From positions 372,001-436,000 of the forward strand of contig NZ_CP032687.1 in assembly GCF_003627795.1 (NCBI RefSeq): a stretch of DNA of 64,000 nucleotides, written 5' to 3'. Of the stretch, positions 36,261-46,387 are shown piece by piece. The position numbers were made by a program, and so were the translations under genes. How positions within the stretch are numbered: the first letter of the stretch is position 1; every line of letters starts with the position of its first letter. The notes under the pieces were generated by a model, which was given only the letters and a program-made list of their open reading frames with translations, was not told the origin of the DNA and ran no database searches. This DNA comes from Rhizobium sp. CCGE531. Its GTDB lineage: Bacteria > Pseudomonadota > Alphaproteobacteria > Rhizobiales > Rhizobiaceae.

Positions 36261-37124
36261 TTACGATCCCGGCGGCGTCACCTCCAGCTGCAACAGATCA
36301 AGTGGGCTGGCTGTTGATCGGATCGTGTCGGTGGAAACCTGCGTATAGTGTGCCGTGCTCGACAGATGGGCATGGCCGAGCAGGACCTGGATGATCCGGA
36401 TGTCAGTGCCATTCTCCAGTAGGTGAGTGGCAAAGGAATGCCGCAACGTATGAACGGTGACGCGTTTTGAAAGACCCGTTGCGGCAACCGCCGATCGGCA
36501 AGCGGCATTCAAGACTGTCGGTTCGATCGGTTTGTCGGCATCACGCCCTGGAAAAAGGAATGCCGTGGGGCGCGATAGACGCCAATAGCTGCGCAGGATG
36601 CCGAGCAGTTCTGTCGACAGCATAACGTATCGGGCTTTGGCGCCTTTACCATGGCGAACATGCATCACCATGCGGGAGCTGTCGACATCCTCGACCTTCA
36701 GTCCGCAGACCTCACCGACCCTGAGGCCAGCAGCATAAGCCGTAGTCAGCGCCACGCGCGCCTTCAGACTGGAGACGGCCTCAAGAAATTGCACCACTTC
36801 GTCCGCCGACAGAATAACAGGAAGTTTCCGTGGCTCGCGCGCGTACGGGATCCGCTCGGGGACATCGTCCTGACCCAGAGTGATCCCATAGAAAAACCGA
36901 AGAGCGCATACAATCTGGTTCAACGATGCCCAGGATATCCCGGTTGAGACGAGGTAAACCTGGAAGCTACGAATATCGTCAAGATCGAGCCGATCAGGCG
37001 ATCGGGCGAAATAGCGGCTGAACTTCCGGACTGCACTGATGTAGGATCGTTGGGTCGCCGGGGACAAATTGCGGACCGTCATGTCCTCAATCATCCGGCG
37101 GCGAAGAGGGCTCATCTCAGCCAT
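36261..37124 (-). CDS. Tyrosine recombinase associated with IS91-like element
   Basis: 287 residues from ATG 37124, which has GGAGG five bases upstream; the frame runs open to 37160. Same build as the protein at 16287: MIEDMTVRNLSPATQRSYIS core-binding region, Arg in AYAAGLRVGEVCGL, HTLRHSFATHLL, LLGHAHLSSTAHYTQ with nucleophile Tyr. Precedes the HUH transposase directly, repeating the two-recombinase architecture. Confidence 0.85.
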   Translation of the reverse strand: MAEMSPLRRRMIEDMTVRNLSPATQRSYISAVRKFSRYFARSPDRLDLDDIRSFQVYLVSTGISWASLNQIVCALRFFYGITLGQDDVPERIPYAREPRKLPVILSADEVVQFLEAVSSLKARVALTTAYAAGLRVGEVCGLKVEDVDSSRMVMHVRHGKGAKARYVMLSTELLGILRSYWRLSRPTAFLFPGRDADKPIEPTVLNAACRSAVAATGLSKRVTVHTLRHSFATHLLENGTDIRIIQVLLGHAHLSSTAHYTQVSTDTIRSTASPLDLLQLEVTPPGS

Positions 37125-37216
37125 CGGGGCCTCCTGTCTGAAGGGTGGGTTGCAACACAACCATCCTCTCAGTCAGGGCGCTCTCGTCAAAGCCTGCCTC
37201 AAATCGCCGCGATCAG

Positions 37217-38010
37217 CGGCTTAGTTCAATCCGCTCGGCTGCAAAGGTGTGAGCCTCGATCCGCCTCAGGATTGGATCAAGGGCATGGCAACAAGAACCG
37301 ATAGCATCGGCTGCCGTCGACAGGCTGATTGACACGCCCTCAAGCGCAAATCGTTCCACCTGACGATTAAGGGGAATGTGTTGGCCGAATTTGTCGTAGA
37401 GGATCATCGCCAGAAGGCTTGGACCTGCCCAGCCTCTGGGAATGACGTGGAATGGGGCCGGTGCCTGGCTGATCTTCTCGCAGTCGCGGCAGGTGAACTT
37501 CTCGCGCACCGTCTGAATGACTTTCCAGGAGCGTGGAATGCTCTCCATCGTCTCGGTGACATCTTCGCCCAGCTTGCGCAGCCGGTCACTACCGCAGCAG
37601 CTGCAGGCGACCGGACCGGGCACAACGACACGCTCGCGCGGCAGGTGATCGGGGAATGGCTTCTTAACGGGGCGTTTGCGTGTGAAGCCGGCGACAGCAA
37701 TGGGGGCGGCCGCAGCAATGGCCATTTCAGCGGCAAGTTCATCCTCGGTGGCCGCCGCCTCGGCATCCTCGAGCATCAGCTCCATTTGAGCGATCAGCCT
37801 GGCAGTCCGCTCCGATTTTTGACCACGCAATTGCCTTTGCAGCTTTTCGATATGGACCTTCTGACGCAGAATGGTGGCTTGATCGTCCGCTTCCTTGGCT
37901 TTGGCGACGGCAAGTTCGGCTAAGGCAACGGCGCGCTCCGCACGCGCCACGACCAGCTCTGCTTCAAGTGCAGCGGCATAATCGGAGTGGTTTTCCAGGC
38001 CGTTTTCCAT
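37217..38010 (-). pseudogene. tnpC: IS66 tnpC, 5' part
   Basis: N-terminal half of TnpC: an Ala/Glu-rich coiled coil (VARAERAVALAELAVAKAKE), LRGQKSERTARL, then the Zn block CSCCGSDRL...CRDC and the HIPLNRQVERFALEG segment. Ends at FAAER where the IS91-like element enters. ATG 38010 is a likely start; the open frame reaches 38103. Confidence 0.85.
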
Positions 38011-38078
38011 GTCCGGATCAAACCACAAAGCCACTGATTTGCATAGCTTTTCTTCAAGGTTCAAGCCGCAAAATGCAC

Positions 38079-38426
38079 CTATCCGGCGCTCGTCGGACGC
38101 CATGTCTGTTGCGGATTTCGCCAGTCTATTCCCTCAAGAAGGTAGGACATCTGCCCGGCTGTAAGGGCAATGGCTCCGTCCACTGTCGCCGGCCAAATAA
38201 AGTGGCCTCGGTCGAGCCGTTTGGCATAAAGCGATAGTCCGACACCGTCATGCCATAGGGCCTTGATCAATCGACCATTTCTCCCGCGGAAAACAAAAAC
38301 GTCGCCCTGGAACGGATTGCGGCCAAGCCCCTCTTGCACGATGAGAGCCAACCCCTGCATACCCTTGCGCATATCGCAGTGACCGCTGGCAATCCACACT
38401 CTGACGTTCGAACTGATCGGGATCAT
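38079..38426 (-). CDS. tnpB: IS66 accessory protein TnpB
   Basis: 115 residues, full length. Begins with VRVWIASGHCDMRKGMQGLA and contains the family core DVFVFRGRNGRLIKALWHDG. Required with TnpA and TnpC for transposition. Overlaps the tnpA stop by ATGA (38423-38426). Confidence 0.9.
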   Translation of the reverse strand: MIPISSNVRVWIASGHCDMRKGMQGLALIVQEGLGRNPFQGDVFVFRGRNGRLIKALWHDGVGLSLYAKRLDRGHFIWPATVDGAIALTAGQMSYLLEGIDWRNPQQTWRPTSAG

Positions 38427-38800
38427 CGTCCCTCCAGCACATCAAGCACGCGCGACAACGTCGAGGCATCAAAGTCACGAGTGACCCGCACCGACCGGCC
38501 CCGGCCAACATGGATTTCGATCGCAGAAGACGCCGTCGCAGCCGGCATTCCCATTGCCGAGTCCGGCGCCTGTTGTACCTTCACCGGAACGAAGGCGCGC
38601 GGCTCTTCCGCTCTCTCTGCAACACCAAGCTCACGACGCCACCGATAAACCAGTGACCGATCAACGTCGTGACGTCGCGCAACCTCCGTCACCGTCATCT
38701 CGCCAGTCAGCGTCTCCGAAACGATCGATTCCTTGGAAGTTCGTGTGAACTTCCGGCGCCGCATACTGCCCGCCAAAATCTCAAGCTGATGGATAGACAC
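38423..38800 (-). CDS. tnpA: IS66 accessory protein TnpA
   Basis: 125 residues with a transposase-8 helix-turn-helix: RRRKFTRTSKESIVSETL, then MTVTEVARRHDVDRSLVYRW. The C-terminal RVTRDFDASTLSRVLDVLEG is typical of IS66 TnpA. First gene of the element, about 100 bp inside the right end. Confidence 0.85.
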   Translation of the reverse strand: MSIHQLEILAGSMRRRKFTRTSKESIVSETLTGEMTVTEVARRHDVDRSLVYRWRRELGVAERAEEPRAFVPVKVQQAPDSAMGMPAATASSAIEIHVGRGRSVRVTRDFDASTLSRVLDVLEGR

Positions 38801-38907
38801 GTCGTTATCCTCGTTGTTAGCAACGTGGCGATACCGCTCACCTCAGCAAAACATCGCTATCACCGTGACAAAGCAAGGCGGTCCTCGGCGTGGGGATACT
38901 GGACCTC

Positions 38908-39222
38908 TGGAACTCCGGACTTCCTGTGAAGGATCACCAAACATGTAACCGATCGCGCAAGTCTGTGGTTACGACGGCTTCGGTAATATTGTTGGGAGAT
39001 ATCGACAAGCATGGGTGACGGCTAGCTCGCCGGATGCGGTGCCGCTGCGACGGCACCAAGCTGCCGCACGCCTCCTTGCGAAGGCGTTAGACGATAATCA
39101 ATTGCGTCTTCGAGAAGATATAGGTCGACGCACGCAAAGCCACATTCTCGATAGTTCGCCACGTTAATGACGTCTGGTGTCAGAAGTCTAACCAGACAAA
39201 GCCAAGCGTGAAATAACAGCTT
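38908..39222. other. Interval between IS66 and the ABC transporter
   Basis: No gene seen. TCTGGT...ACCAGA (about 39173-39198) could form a weak hairpin after the transporter operon but lacks a T run. Confidence 0.4.
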
Positions 39223-40092
39223 TCAATGTGTCAAGATTTGGCTGAGGAACAGCTTTGTTCTGTCGTGCTTGGGGTTGCCAAAGAAGTCATCGGGGTTGCC
39301 CTCTTCGACAATTCGACCACAATCCATGAAAATTACCCGATCCGCGACGGCTCGGGCAAAACCCATCTCGTGGGTGACGCAAACCATGGTCATTCCCTCA
39401 CGCGCCAGACTAGTCATAGTTTCTAGTACCTCCGAAACCATTTCAGGGTCGAGTGCTGAGGTAGGCTCATCAAATAACATCACTGCTGGTTCCATACACA
39501 GAGAACGGGCAATCGCGACGCGCTGCTGTTGTCCGCCTGATAATTGGGCTGGGTATTTGTTCGCTTGATCGGGGATGCGAACGCGCTCTAGGAACTTAAG
39601 AGCGATCTTTTTGGCCTCTGCCTCGGGCACGCCATTAATCCACATTGGACCGGCCATACAATTCATCAGCACGGTCATGTGGGGAAAGAGATTGAAGTGC
39701 TGGAACACCATACCGACATTCTTGCGAACTTCGGTGACGTTACGCATTCTGTTGTGCAACCTGATCCCGTTAATGGCAATCTCACCCTCCTGATGCGCCT
39801 CAAGTCGGTTGAAACATCGGATCAGTGTCGATTTTCCCGATCCGGAGGGGCCGCAGATGACGATGCGTTCGCTTTTGCTGACAGTAATATTGACATCAGT
39901 GAGTGCCCTGAAGGCGCCGTACCACTTGGAAACGTTCGTCGCTTCAATTATTTTTTCTGCGCTCATCGAGACCTGCTTCTGCTTCGAAGACTTGTGGGAT
40001 GACGGCACATGCACTGGCGGCATGTTGTCAATCCCCTGCAAAGAGTTGCGCTCATCGGCCCCCTTCACTTCAAATGTATTGCTAAGGGTCAT
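39223..40092 (-). CDS. Polar amino-acid ABC transporter, ATPase
   Basis: 289 residues from ATG 40092 (GGAG upstream). Energises uptake: Walker [13 protein letters not shown]-loop [15 protein letters not shown], signature [15 protein letters not shown], Walker [16 protein letters not shown], and the H-loop VTHEMGFA, all typical of the GlnQ/HisP class. An N-terminal extension of about 55 residues precedes the nucleotide domain, with the internal [16 protein letters not shown] as the usual beginning. Overlaps the permease stop by ATGA (40089-40092). Third gene of a binding protein, permease, ATPase operon. Confidence 0.9.
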   Translation of the reverse strand: MTLSNTFEVKGADERNSLQGIDNMPPVHVPSSHKSSKQKQVSMSAEKIIEATNVSKWYGAFRALTDVNITVSKSERIVICGPSGSGKSTLIRCFNRLEAHQEGEIAINGIRLHNRMRNVTEVRKNVGMVFQHFNLFPHMTVLMNCMAGPMWINGVPEAEAKKIALKFLERVRIPDQANKYPAQLSGGQQQRVAIARSLCMEPAVMLFDEPTSALDPEMVSEVLETMTSLAREGMTMVCVTHEMGFARAVADRVIFMDCGRIVEEGNPDDFFGNPKHDRTKLFLSQILTH

Positions 40093-41063
40093 CGTACCAT
40101 ACTCCTCCCGAAATGGCGCTCGAGCCGTGATTGACCAATCTCGAGGCAGACAGACATTGTCCAATAGATGAGCGATGCTGCTATCAGCATCTCCATGTGA
40201 TGAAACGTCGGCTGACCGATTGTGCGGGCAAGGAACGTCAATTCCCACACGCCGAGTACCGACACAAGCGAACTATCCTTTAGCATTGAGATGAACGTAT
40301 TTCCCATCGGTGGAATGATGACAGGAAAAGCCTGCGGCAAGATGATCTTGCGCATGGTCAGACCGAAGCCAAAACCGATGGATCTTGACGCTTCCCATTG
40401 GCCCCGGTCGATACTCTGGATACCGGCGCGAAAGATCTCTGTCATATAGGCTCCCACACAGAGCGACAACGCCAAGATGCCCGAGGGAACGGCATTGAGC
40501 ACAATCCCCAACTGAGGCAAACCGAGGTAAATCAGATAAATCTGCATGAGAAGGGGCAGACCCCGGAAAAAAGAGGTATAAAAACTGGCGGTGGCATATG
40601 CGAAGCCATTGCTTGAAAGCTTTGCGACCGCGGCGACAATCGCGATTAGCGAGGCAAAGAAAAGCGAGACCGCTGAAACATAGATCGTAGTCACCACCCC
40701 TTGGGAGATGAGGTAAGGCAAATTCTCCCATATGAAGGGCATGCTCAGATTGAATGATCTGAAAAAGGCGAGAAACAGCAGCAAGAGTTCCATCCATACG
40801 ATGCCAATCTGCACCTGTAATGGAATAAATCCAACTACTACGATGTTGAGGCTAAATATGATCGCAAGTACGAAGGCGATCGCAAAACGCCCGTAAATTC
40901 CGCTTTGTAGCGGGTCGCCAATAACCGGCCGCATAAGTTCGCCGAAGGTCGTGCCCGCAAGGTTGAACGAAAGAAAAAATGCAAGCACTGCGACGAAGAT
41001 CAGGGCGACGAACCAAGGCTTATGAACAAGCACCTCGGATTCAACTGTATCCCGATATAGCAT
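40089..41063 (-). CDS. Polar amino-acid ABC transporter, permease
   Basis: 324 residues from ATG 41063 (AAGGG six bases upstream). Two extra hydrophobic segments at the N-terminus ([36 protein letters not shown]) precede the conventional HisM-type domain starting [20 protein letters not shown]. The EAA loop is [20 protein letters not shown]. One permease is encoded, so it should form a homodimer. The extended N-terminus is usual for a subset of these permeases. Confidence 0.88.
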   Translation of the reverse strand: MLYRDTVESEVLVHKPWFVALIFVAVLAFFLSFNLAGTTFGELMRPVIGDPLQSGIYGRFAIAFVLAIIFSLNIVVVGFIPLQVQIGIVWMELLLLFLAFFRSFNLSMPFIWENLPYLISQGVVTTIYVSAVSLFFASLIAIVAAVAKLSSNGFAYATASFYTSFFRGLPLLMQIYLIYLGLPQLGIVLNAVPSGILALSLCVGAYMTEIFRAGIQSIDRGQWEASRSIGFGFGLTMRKIILPQAFPVIIPPMGNTFISMLKDSSLVSVLGVWELTFLARTIGQPTFHHMEMLIAASLIYWTMSVCLEIGQSRLERHFGRSMVR

Positions 41064-41119
41064 GATAGACCCTTCAAGAAAATGGGCCCGGCCGAGCCGG
41101 GCCGCTAACGCGTGATGTC

Positions 41120-41956
41120 TTATTTTTGTTCGGAGTAGTCCACCCCGAACCACTTGATCGACATCTTGGAAAGGGTACCGTCATCTTTCATACTCTTGAC
41201 GGCGGCCGCGATCTTGTCATTGAATTCGTCGTCGCCCTTCAAAATTGAGATTGCACCTGGCGCGTAGAAGAGGGTACCAAGCACCTTGATCGGATAGCCT
41301 GATTTTATTGCTTCACGGGCCACCGTATCATCACCGAGAACCGCATCTAAACGAACACCGTCGCCGAGACGAAGGTCGTCGAATGCGACGTTGCTGGATC
41401 CATACGTCTTCACTTGGCCTGGCGTAAATTGGTACTGCACCGGCTTGGCGTCAATCCAACTGGGATTGAAGTTGTGATTGGCGTAGGATTCCGCCACGTT
41501 GCCCGCTCCGACGCCGACAATCTTTCCGTCCAAATCCGAAAGCGTCGTCGCCTTGCTGTCTTTGTGAACAACGGCAACTTCTGGCGCCCACACGTAGACA
41601 GCTGGGAAGTTTAATTTTTCCGCACGCTCCTTGGTTGGCGTCATTTGACCCATAGAAAGATCCCAGCGACCCTCCCACTGGCCAGAGGTGATGAGATCCC
41701 AGGCAGGCGTAACAAACTTGACCTCCACCCCTAGGTACTTAGCAACTCCCTTAGCGATATCGACATCGTCACCATCAAGTTCGTGCTTGTCATTCATGCG
41801 CGACATCGGCCCCCAGTCCGTTCCGACCGCAACTGTCAGCGTCTTGGTTGCGCGTACGCGATCAAGTACCTCACCGGCATTTGCTTTGGCTAATGGAATT
41901 GCCGAAGCAACCGCGACCGACGACGCCGCTGTCAACATTTTTAAAAATTTGTTCAT
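41120..41956 (-). CDS. Polar amino-acid ABC transporter, periplasmic binding protein
   Basis: 278 residues from ATG 41956, preceded by AAGGGG. Signal peptide MNKFLKMLTAASSVAVASAI to about residue 27 (KANAG). Type II solute-binding fold: RATKTLTVAVGTDWGPMSRM start, DVDIAKGVAKYLGVEVKFV, then MGQMTPTKERAEKLNF. The usual carboxylate-binding Arg appears in PTKERAEKL. Ligand unknown; amino-acid or small amine. Heads the operon, 56 bp before the permease, with promoter in 41957-42100. Confidence 0.88.
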   Translation of the reverse strand: MNKFLKMLTAASSVAVASAIPLAKANAGEVLDRVRATKTLTVAVGTDWGPMSRMNDKHELDGDDVDIAKGVAKYLGVEVKFVTPAWDLITSGQWEGRWDLSMGQMTPTKERAEKLNFPAVYVWAPEVAVVHKDSKATTLSDLDGKIVGVGAGNVAESYANHNFNPSWIDAKPVQYQFTPGQVKTYGSSNVAFDDLRLGDGVRLDAVLGDDTVAREAIKSGYPIKVLGTLFYAPGAISILKGDDEFNDKIAAAVKSMKDDGTLSKMSIKWFGVDYSEQK

Positions 41957-42570
41957 CCGATATTCCCCTTTGTTAGTGCTTCTTGATTGTCGGCGCGGCT
42001 CATCGCGGCGCACCTCGGCTCAGCTTGTGCGTCCCGATCGGTATCCCAGGCTGCTGCCCCGTTTTCGAAGCGTATCGTGTGGTAAATCGAAATGCAACAT
42101 TTGTTTTAAGTATGTCTGTTCGACCCGAATGTATCGCCGTGAGTTATTGGCTTAATAACGCTGCGGTATCCGTGTTGTGTAGCCGCTTGGCCCGGACCGA
42201 AGGGGGCGCGGGTGTCGTCACTTCTTGGAACTAAGTGTAATCGGTCGTCAAAGCGGACGGCCCGGAAGGCCTGATCAGTGGCCACGCCATTTACATTTAA
42301 ACTTGCCAGGGTGCGGTGTCGCAACCTCGATTGGGGAGCGACATCCAATGGATGGCTCGTGCGCTGGCGCATCAGATGCAGCCCAATGATCTTGAAAGCG
42401 ATGTTACACCTGATCCATATATCGCAAACTAAGACACTCGTTGCATTAGTGGTCATATTGCGTTAGGCATTGGTTCCGGCTCGTAGGGTCCTTGGGAGTG
42501 TGCCCCTACTTACCGGTCCGCCAGACTTGTGCCGTGTTGTTAATGGAAGGATGTTCGCAACAAAGAAGCG
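41957..42570. other. Upstream region of the ABC operon, no gene
   Basis: AT-rich near 42080-42120, likely promoter for the leftward transporter. Open frames at 42106-42456 and 42470 onward are not convincing; the latter merely runs into the gdh remnant. Confidence 0.45.
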
Positions 42571-42572
42571 GC

Positions 42573-42913
42573 CTGATCGTCAGCTACTTCGAATGGGTGA
42601 AGAATCTCACGCATATCCCTTCGGCTTCGGCTTGATGGAGCGCCGCCGGCGCGAGCGGCGCAACCAGACCATCGCACCGGCCCTCGAATGCATGACCGGT
42701 AAGGAGTTCCCTGCCGACATCCGTGACGAGTTCCTCGAAGGCGGCGCGGAAATCGATCTCGTTCGTTCCGGACTGGAAGACGTGATGCGAAGCACCTGGG
42801 GGCGCATTGCTGACCTGATGGAGCAGCAACCGGAACTCGGTGACTACCGAACCGCCGCCTATGTCGCGTCAATCCGACAGATCGCCGATGCCTATGAAGC
42901 GATAGGTATCTGA
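42573..42913 (+). pseudogene. gdhA: Glutamate dehydrogenase, 3' fragment of second copy
   Basis: Matches the last 110 or so residues of the gene at 20-1441, starting at VSYFEWVKNLTHIP. A small insertion repeating TTCGGC near 42620 puts the first 15 codons out of frame with the rest (GLMERRRRERRNQTIA to the identical end YEAIGI). Left limit 42573 is sharp. DNA identity to the intact copy is high but not complete, so this is an old duplicate. Confidence 0.88.
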
Positions 42914-42988
42914 TCGGCGACACGTACGAAAAGGGCTTCGTTTAGGGGATCAGTCGCTTGAGCTTTGAATTCGCCTCCCAAGCGACTT

Positions 42989-43027
42989 GGCTGCCGCCGA
43001 ACAAGTTTCGACGGCAGCCTCTTTTTT
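42989..43027 (+). terminator. Rho-independent terminator, second gdh segment
   Basis: GGCTGCCG (42989-42996) pairs with CGGCAGCC (43012-43019), followed by TCTTTTTT. Same hairpin as at 3037-3076, here in its original place between converging gdh and gabD. Confidence 0.8.
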
Positions 43028-43079
43028 GCGAGAGAGACTGGTATCAACAGCGTCAAATCGCGGGAGGTCTTAATCCGCG

Positions 43080-44546
43080 TCAGAGGCCACCCAGGCAAAG
43101 GTACTTCATTTCAAGATAGTCCTCGAGGCCGTGGCGGGAGCCTTCACGTCCAATGCCTGACTGCTTGATCCCTCCAAAGGGTGCAGCCTCCGACGACATG
43201 CGGCCGGTGTTAATGCCGACCATCCCGTATTCCAGCGCCTCGGCCACACGCCAGACCCGCCTGAGGTTCGAAGCATAGAAATAGGCGGCGAGGCCGTAGA
43301 TCGTATCGTTAGCGTATCGCACGACTTGCTCCGGGTCGTCGAAACGGATGATTGGTGCCAGAGGACCGAAAGTCTCTTCCTGGGCGATGCGCATTGAGCT
43401 GACGACATTTGTAATCACGGTCGGCTCAAAAAATGTTCCGGACGTGCCGATGCGCCGCCCACCACATCGCACTATTGCCCCGTTTTTGACAGCGTCATCG
43501 ACATGCGCTTCGATCTTTGTCAGAGCATGATTGTCGATCAGAGGCCCGATCGCGGTGTCCTGTTCAAAGCCGTCGCCAACGCGAAGTCTTCGCGCGTGCG
43601 CGGTGAACTTTTCAGCAAATTCGTCATAGACGCGTTTTTGGACGTACAGCCGATTGGCGGACACGCAGGTCTGCCCAGCATTGCGAAACTTGGCTCGGAT
43701 CGCGCCGTCAACGGCGGCGTCGATATCAGCATCGTCGAAGACGATGAAAGGGGCGTTCCCGCCGAGTTCGAAGCTGATGCGCTTGATTTGGTCGGAGCAC
43801 TAGCGCATCAGTAATCGGCCGACTTCGTTCGACCCTGTGAAACTGATCTTTCGCACCTTTGGGTTTGAACACAATTCACGACCGATAGCGTCACCCTCTG
43901 ACGCATAGACGAAATTGAGAACGCCCTCCGGGAAACCAGCTGCACGCGCGAGGGCGAACATGGCCCCGGCAACGAGGGGCGTTTGCTCAGCGGGCTTCAA
44001 GACAACGGTACAGCCAGCGGCAAACGCCGGCGAAATCTTGCGCGCTACCATCGAGGCCGGAAAGTTCCAAGGGGTAATGGCCCCGACAACACCGATTGGT
44101 TGCTTGATCACCAGCATACGCCTGTCATTGGAGGGCGCTGAAATGGTCTCGCCGTAAATGCGGTTGGCCTCTTCGGCGTACCATTAGAGATATGCCGCCG
44201 CGTACAAGACTTCCGATTTCGCCTCTCCCAGCGGCTTTCCCATCTCAGCCGTCAAGATCACGGCAAGATCGTCGCTATGTTCGAGGATCAGCCGGTGCCA
44301 CTTCCACAGGATGTCCGAGCGCGCCCGGGCGGTGAGCCCAGCCCAAGGCGCTTGGGCAGCATGCGCCTTGTCAATGGCTGCGGAAACCTCTTCGGCACTC
44401 ATGTCCGGCACCTCGGCCAGCAGATCGGACGGGTTAAAGACCGCAAAGCGCTTCATAGATGTAGCCGTGTGCGTGCTAGGCTCGGATAGGTCGAGGAATT
44501 GCTCCGGATTTTTTAGATGCCTCGTTAACGCAGCAGTGAGCGTCAT
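43080..44546 (-). pseudogene. gabD: Succinate-semialdehyde dehydrogenase with two in-frame stops
   Basis: Would be 488 residues from ATG 44546 (AGGAA upstream). The frame is unbroken by indels across three open pieces. Stop 1 (TAA, about 44186-44188) replaces the codon before WYAEEANRIYGE, where relatives have Glu; stop 2 (TAG, about 43801-43803) follows GRLLMR. Substrate and cofactor parts are otherwise present: TPWNFPASMVARKISPA, KPAEQTP, FELGGNAPFIVFDDAD (catalytic Glu), NAGQTCVSANR (catalytic Cys), EETFGPLAPIIR. Looks recently inactivated. An incomplete second copy lies at 3139-3597. Confidence 0.88.
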
Positions 44547-44754
44547 TCCCGTTCTTCCTGTTCCGATCGTCAACGTCTACAGCTTTGTTCATCTGAACGT
44601 TTATGCTGAACGGGGACGCCGGAGCAATGTTGTTCCTGATCGTTGCGGTGAAGGCGGCGCGCAGCTTGACTGAGAGCGATCAAGGTCTCGATTTCACTTT
44701 TGCACCTTTCGCCAACGCCTTCCACCGCCAGCAGGGGTAGGGGGTCTAGAGGGG

Positions 44755-44960
44755 GGCGGCATAGATACGTTTGACGTCCGCGAAGTCGCTGAGTTCAACG
44801 AGCAGAACGGTCGCTTTCAACGTCTTCGCATGCTCGCGCTAGGCCTTCGCAAGGGAAGCAAGATTCGTCAAGCACCACTGTTCGGTCGCCATTGCATTCA
44901 ACCCTGCGAGATCGCAGCTGAGCAGCCGGGTATTCGTTTCATCACGGATGTCGCTCAGCG
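44755..44960 (-). pseudogene. Possible RidA/YjgF remnant after citrate synthase
   Basis: Reading leftward, TEQWCLTNLASLAKA, a stop, then REHAKTLKATVLLVELSDFADVKRIYAAP resembles the middle and C-terminus of RidA proteins (enamine deaminases): NLKA..LEAAG and a KTTVFLADMNDFA-like strand. Short, interrupted and without start. Tentative. Confidence 0.35.
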
Positions 44961-46244
44961 CTTTGAAAGCGGAACGTATTCGCGCAGCGGTGCGCCGGTA
45001 TAGAGCTGGCGCGGGCGGCCGATACGCTGATCCGGATCTTCGATCATCTCGTTCCACTGGGCAATCCAGCCGACGGTGCGGCCGAGCGCAAATAGTACCG
45101 TGAACATGGTCGTGGGGAAGCCGAGCGCCTTCAGCGTGATGCCGGAATAGAAGTCGACATTCGGGTAAAGCTTCTTCTCGATGAAATAGTCATCGGTCAG
45201 CGCGATACGCTCCAGTTCGATCGCGATGTCGAGCAGCGGATCGTCCTTGATGCCGAGTTCGCCGAGGACCTCGTGCGCCGTCTTCTGCATGATCTTGGCG
45301 CGCGGATCGTAGTTCTTGTAAACGCGATGACCGAAGCCCATCAATCGGAACGGATCGTTCTTGTCCTTGGCGCGGGCGATATATTCCGGAATGCGGTCGA
45401 CCGTGCCGATTTCCGTCAGCATGTTGAGCGCAGCTTCGTTGGCGCCGCCATGGGCCGGGCCCCAGAGGCATGCGATGCCGGCGGCGATGCAAGCAAAGGG
45501 ATTGGCGCCGGAAGAGCCGGCGAGGCGAACCGTCGAGGTCGATGCGTTCTGTTCATGATCCGCGTGCAGGATGAAGATGCGGTCCATGGCGCGGGCAAGC
45601 ACCGGATTGACGACATATTCCTCGCAGGGCACGGCAAAGCACATGCGCAGGAAATTCGACGCATAGTCGAGATCGTTCTTCGGGTAAACGAAGGGCTGGC
45701 CGATATGGTACTTGTAGGCCATGGCGGCAAGCGTCGGCATCTTGGCGATCATACGAAGGCTTGCGACCATGCGCTGGTGCGGATCGGTGATGTCGGTGGA
45801 GTCGTGATAGAAGGCCGACAGAGCGCCGACGCAGCCGCACATGACGGCCATCGGATGCGCATCGCGGCGGAAACCGGTGAAGAAGCGGGACATTTGTTCA
45901 TGCACCATGGTGTGGTGCACGACCCGATAGTCGAAGTCCTTCTTCTGGGCTGCGGTCGGCAATTCGCCGTAGAGCAGCAGGTAACAGACTTCGAGGAAGT
46001 CGCCGTGCTCGGCAAGCTGTTCGATCGGATAACCGCGATGCAGCAGAACGCCTTCGTCGCCATCAATAAAGGTGATGCTGGACTCGCACGACGCAGTCGA
46101 AGTGAAGCCAGGATCATAGGTGAACATCTTCGTCTGCTCGTAGAGGGATCCAATGCCGAGGACGTTCGGACCGATCGTGCTTGATCGAAGTTTCAATTCG
46201 GCACTATGGCCGTCGACTAAGACACAAGCATTGTTGTTATCCAT
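44955..46244 (-). CDS. gltA: Citrate synthase
   Basis: Condenses acetyl-CoA and oxaloacetate to citrate. 429 residues, the length of the hexameric Gram-negative type. Active-site residues visible: [23 protein letters not shown] (His), [13 protein letters not shown] (Arg) and [14 protein letters not shown] (Asp). Ribosome site GAGGA nine bases before ATG 46244. A plasmid-borne citrate synthase (pcsA) is known from R. tropici symbiotic plasmids, and this gene could be its equivalent. It lies next to isocitrate lyase on the same strand, linking entry into the TCA cycle and the glyoxylate shunt. Confidence 0.92.
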   Translation of the reverse strand: MDNNNACVLVDGHSAELKLRSSTIGPNVLGIGSLYEQTKMFTYDPGFTSTASCESSITFIDGDEGVLLHRGYPIEQLAEHGDFLEVCYLLLYGELPTAAQKKDFDYRVVHHTMVHEQMSRFFTGFRRDAHPMAVMCGCVGALSAFYHDSTDITDPHQRMVASLRMIAKMPTLAAMAYKYHIGQPFVYPKNDLDYASNFLRMCFAVPCEEYVVNPVLARAMDRIFILHADHEQNASTSTVRLAGSSGANPFACIAAGIACLWGPAHGGANEAALNMLTEIGTVDRIPEYIARAKDKNDPFRLMGFGHRVYKNYDPRAKIMQKTAHEVLGELGIKDDPLLDIAIELERIALTDDYFIEKKLYPNVDFYSGITLKALGFPTTMFTVLFALGRTVGWIAQWNEMIEDPDQRIGRPRQLYTGAPLREYVPLSKR

Positions 46245-46387
46245 GATATTTTTCCTCAGGGCTCGCTAGCTGGGAACTAACAGCTGCCGAATGAACTGAT
46301 CTGTGTTCTAATTGTCTTCCCGCAGAGGGGGTTCGGAACGAAACTCTTCGAGCGCAATTGCGACGCGCGATTACAAGAGCTGCGATC
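46245..46387. other. Upstream region of citrate synthase
   Basis: No gene. Likely contains the gltA promoter; none of the usual boxes could be placed with confidence. Confidence 0.4.

Larger units (their letters stand above)
34739..37216 (-). mobile_element. IS91-like element with tyrosine recombinase, second copy
   Basis: Interrupts tnpC between the codons for FAAER (right) and LQIHGDD (left). Contains a tyrosine recombinase followed by an IS91 HUH transposase in the same order as the 16.2-18.7 kb element. Inverted sequences GGATTGAACTAAG (from 34793) and CTTAGTTCAATCC (ending 37214) mark the ends; outside the left one, about 50 bp with a CCGAATTCGCCGG hairpin form the terminus. No target duplication is seen, as expected for IS91. 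Confidence 0.75.
33582..38899 (-). mobile_element. IS66-family element, complete ends, split by an IS91-like element
   Basis: Ends start GTA on each side (33582 inward; 38899 inward) with about 15 of 22 terminal bases matching in inverted orientation, flanked by a perfect 8-bp duplication TGGACCTC (33574-33581 and 38900-38907). Contents: tnpA, tnpB and tnpC leftward, and a DUF6429 gene in the opposite direction at the distal end. tnpC is divided by an insertion of about 2.4 kb. Confidence 0.88.

Noticed and set aside
41957..42100. Possible nod box or symbiotic operator before the ABC operon
   Set aside because: No match to the ATC-N9-GAT dyads of nod boxes could be aligned.
44186..44188. In-frame stop in gabD considered as recoding
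   Set aside because: TAA is not a selenocysteine or pyrrolysine codon, relatives have Glu there, and a second unrelated stop follows.
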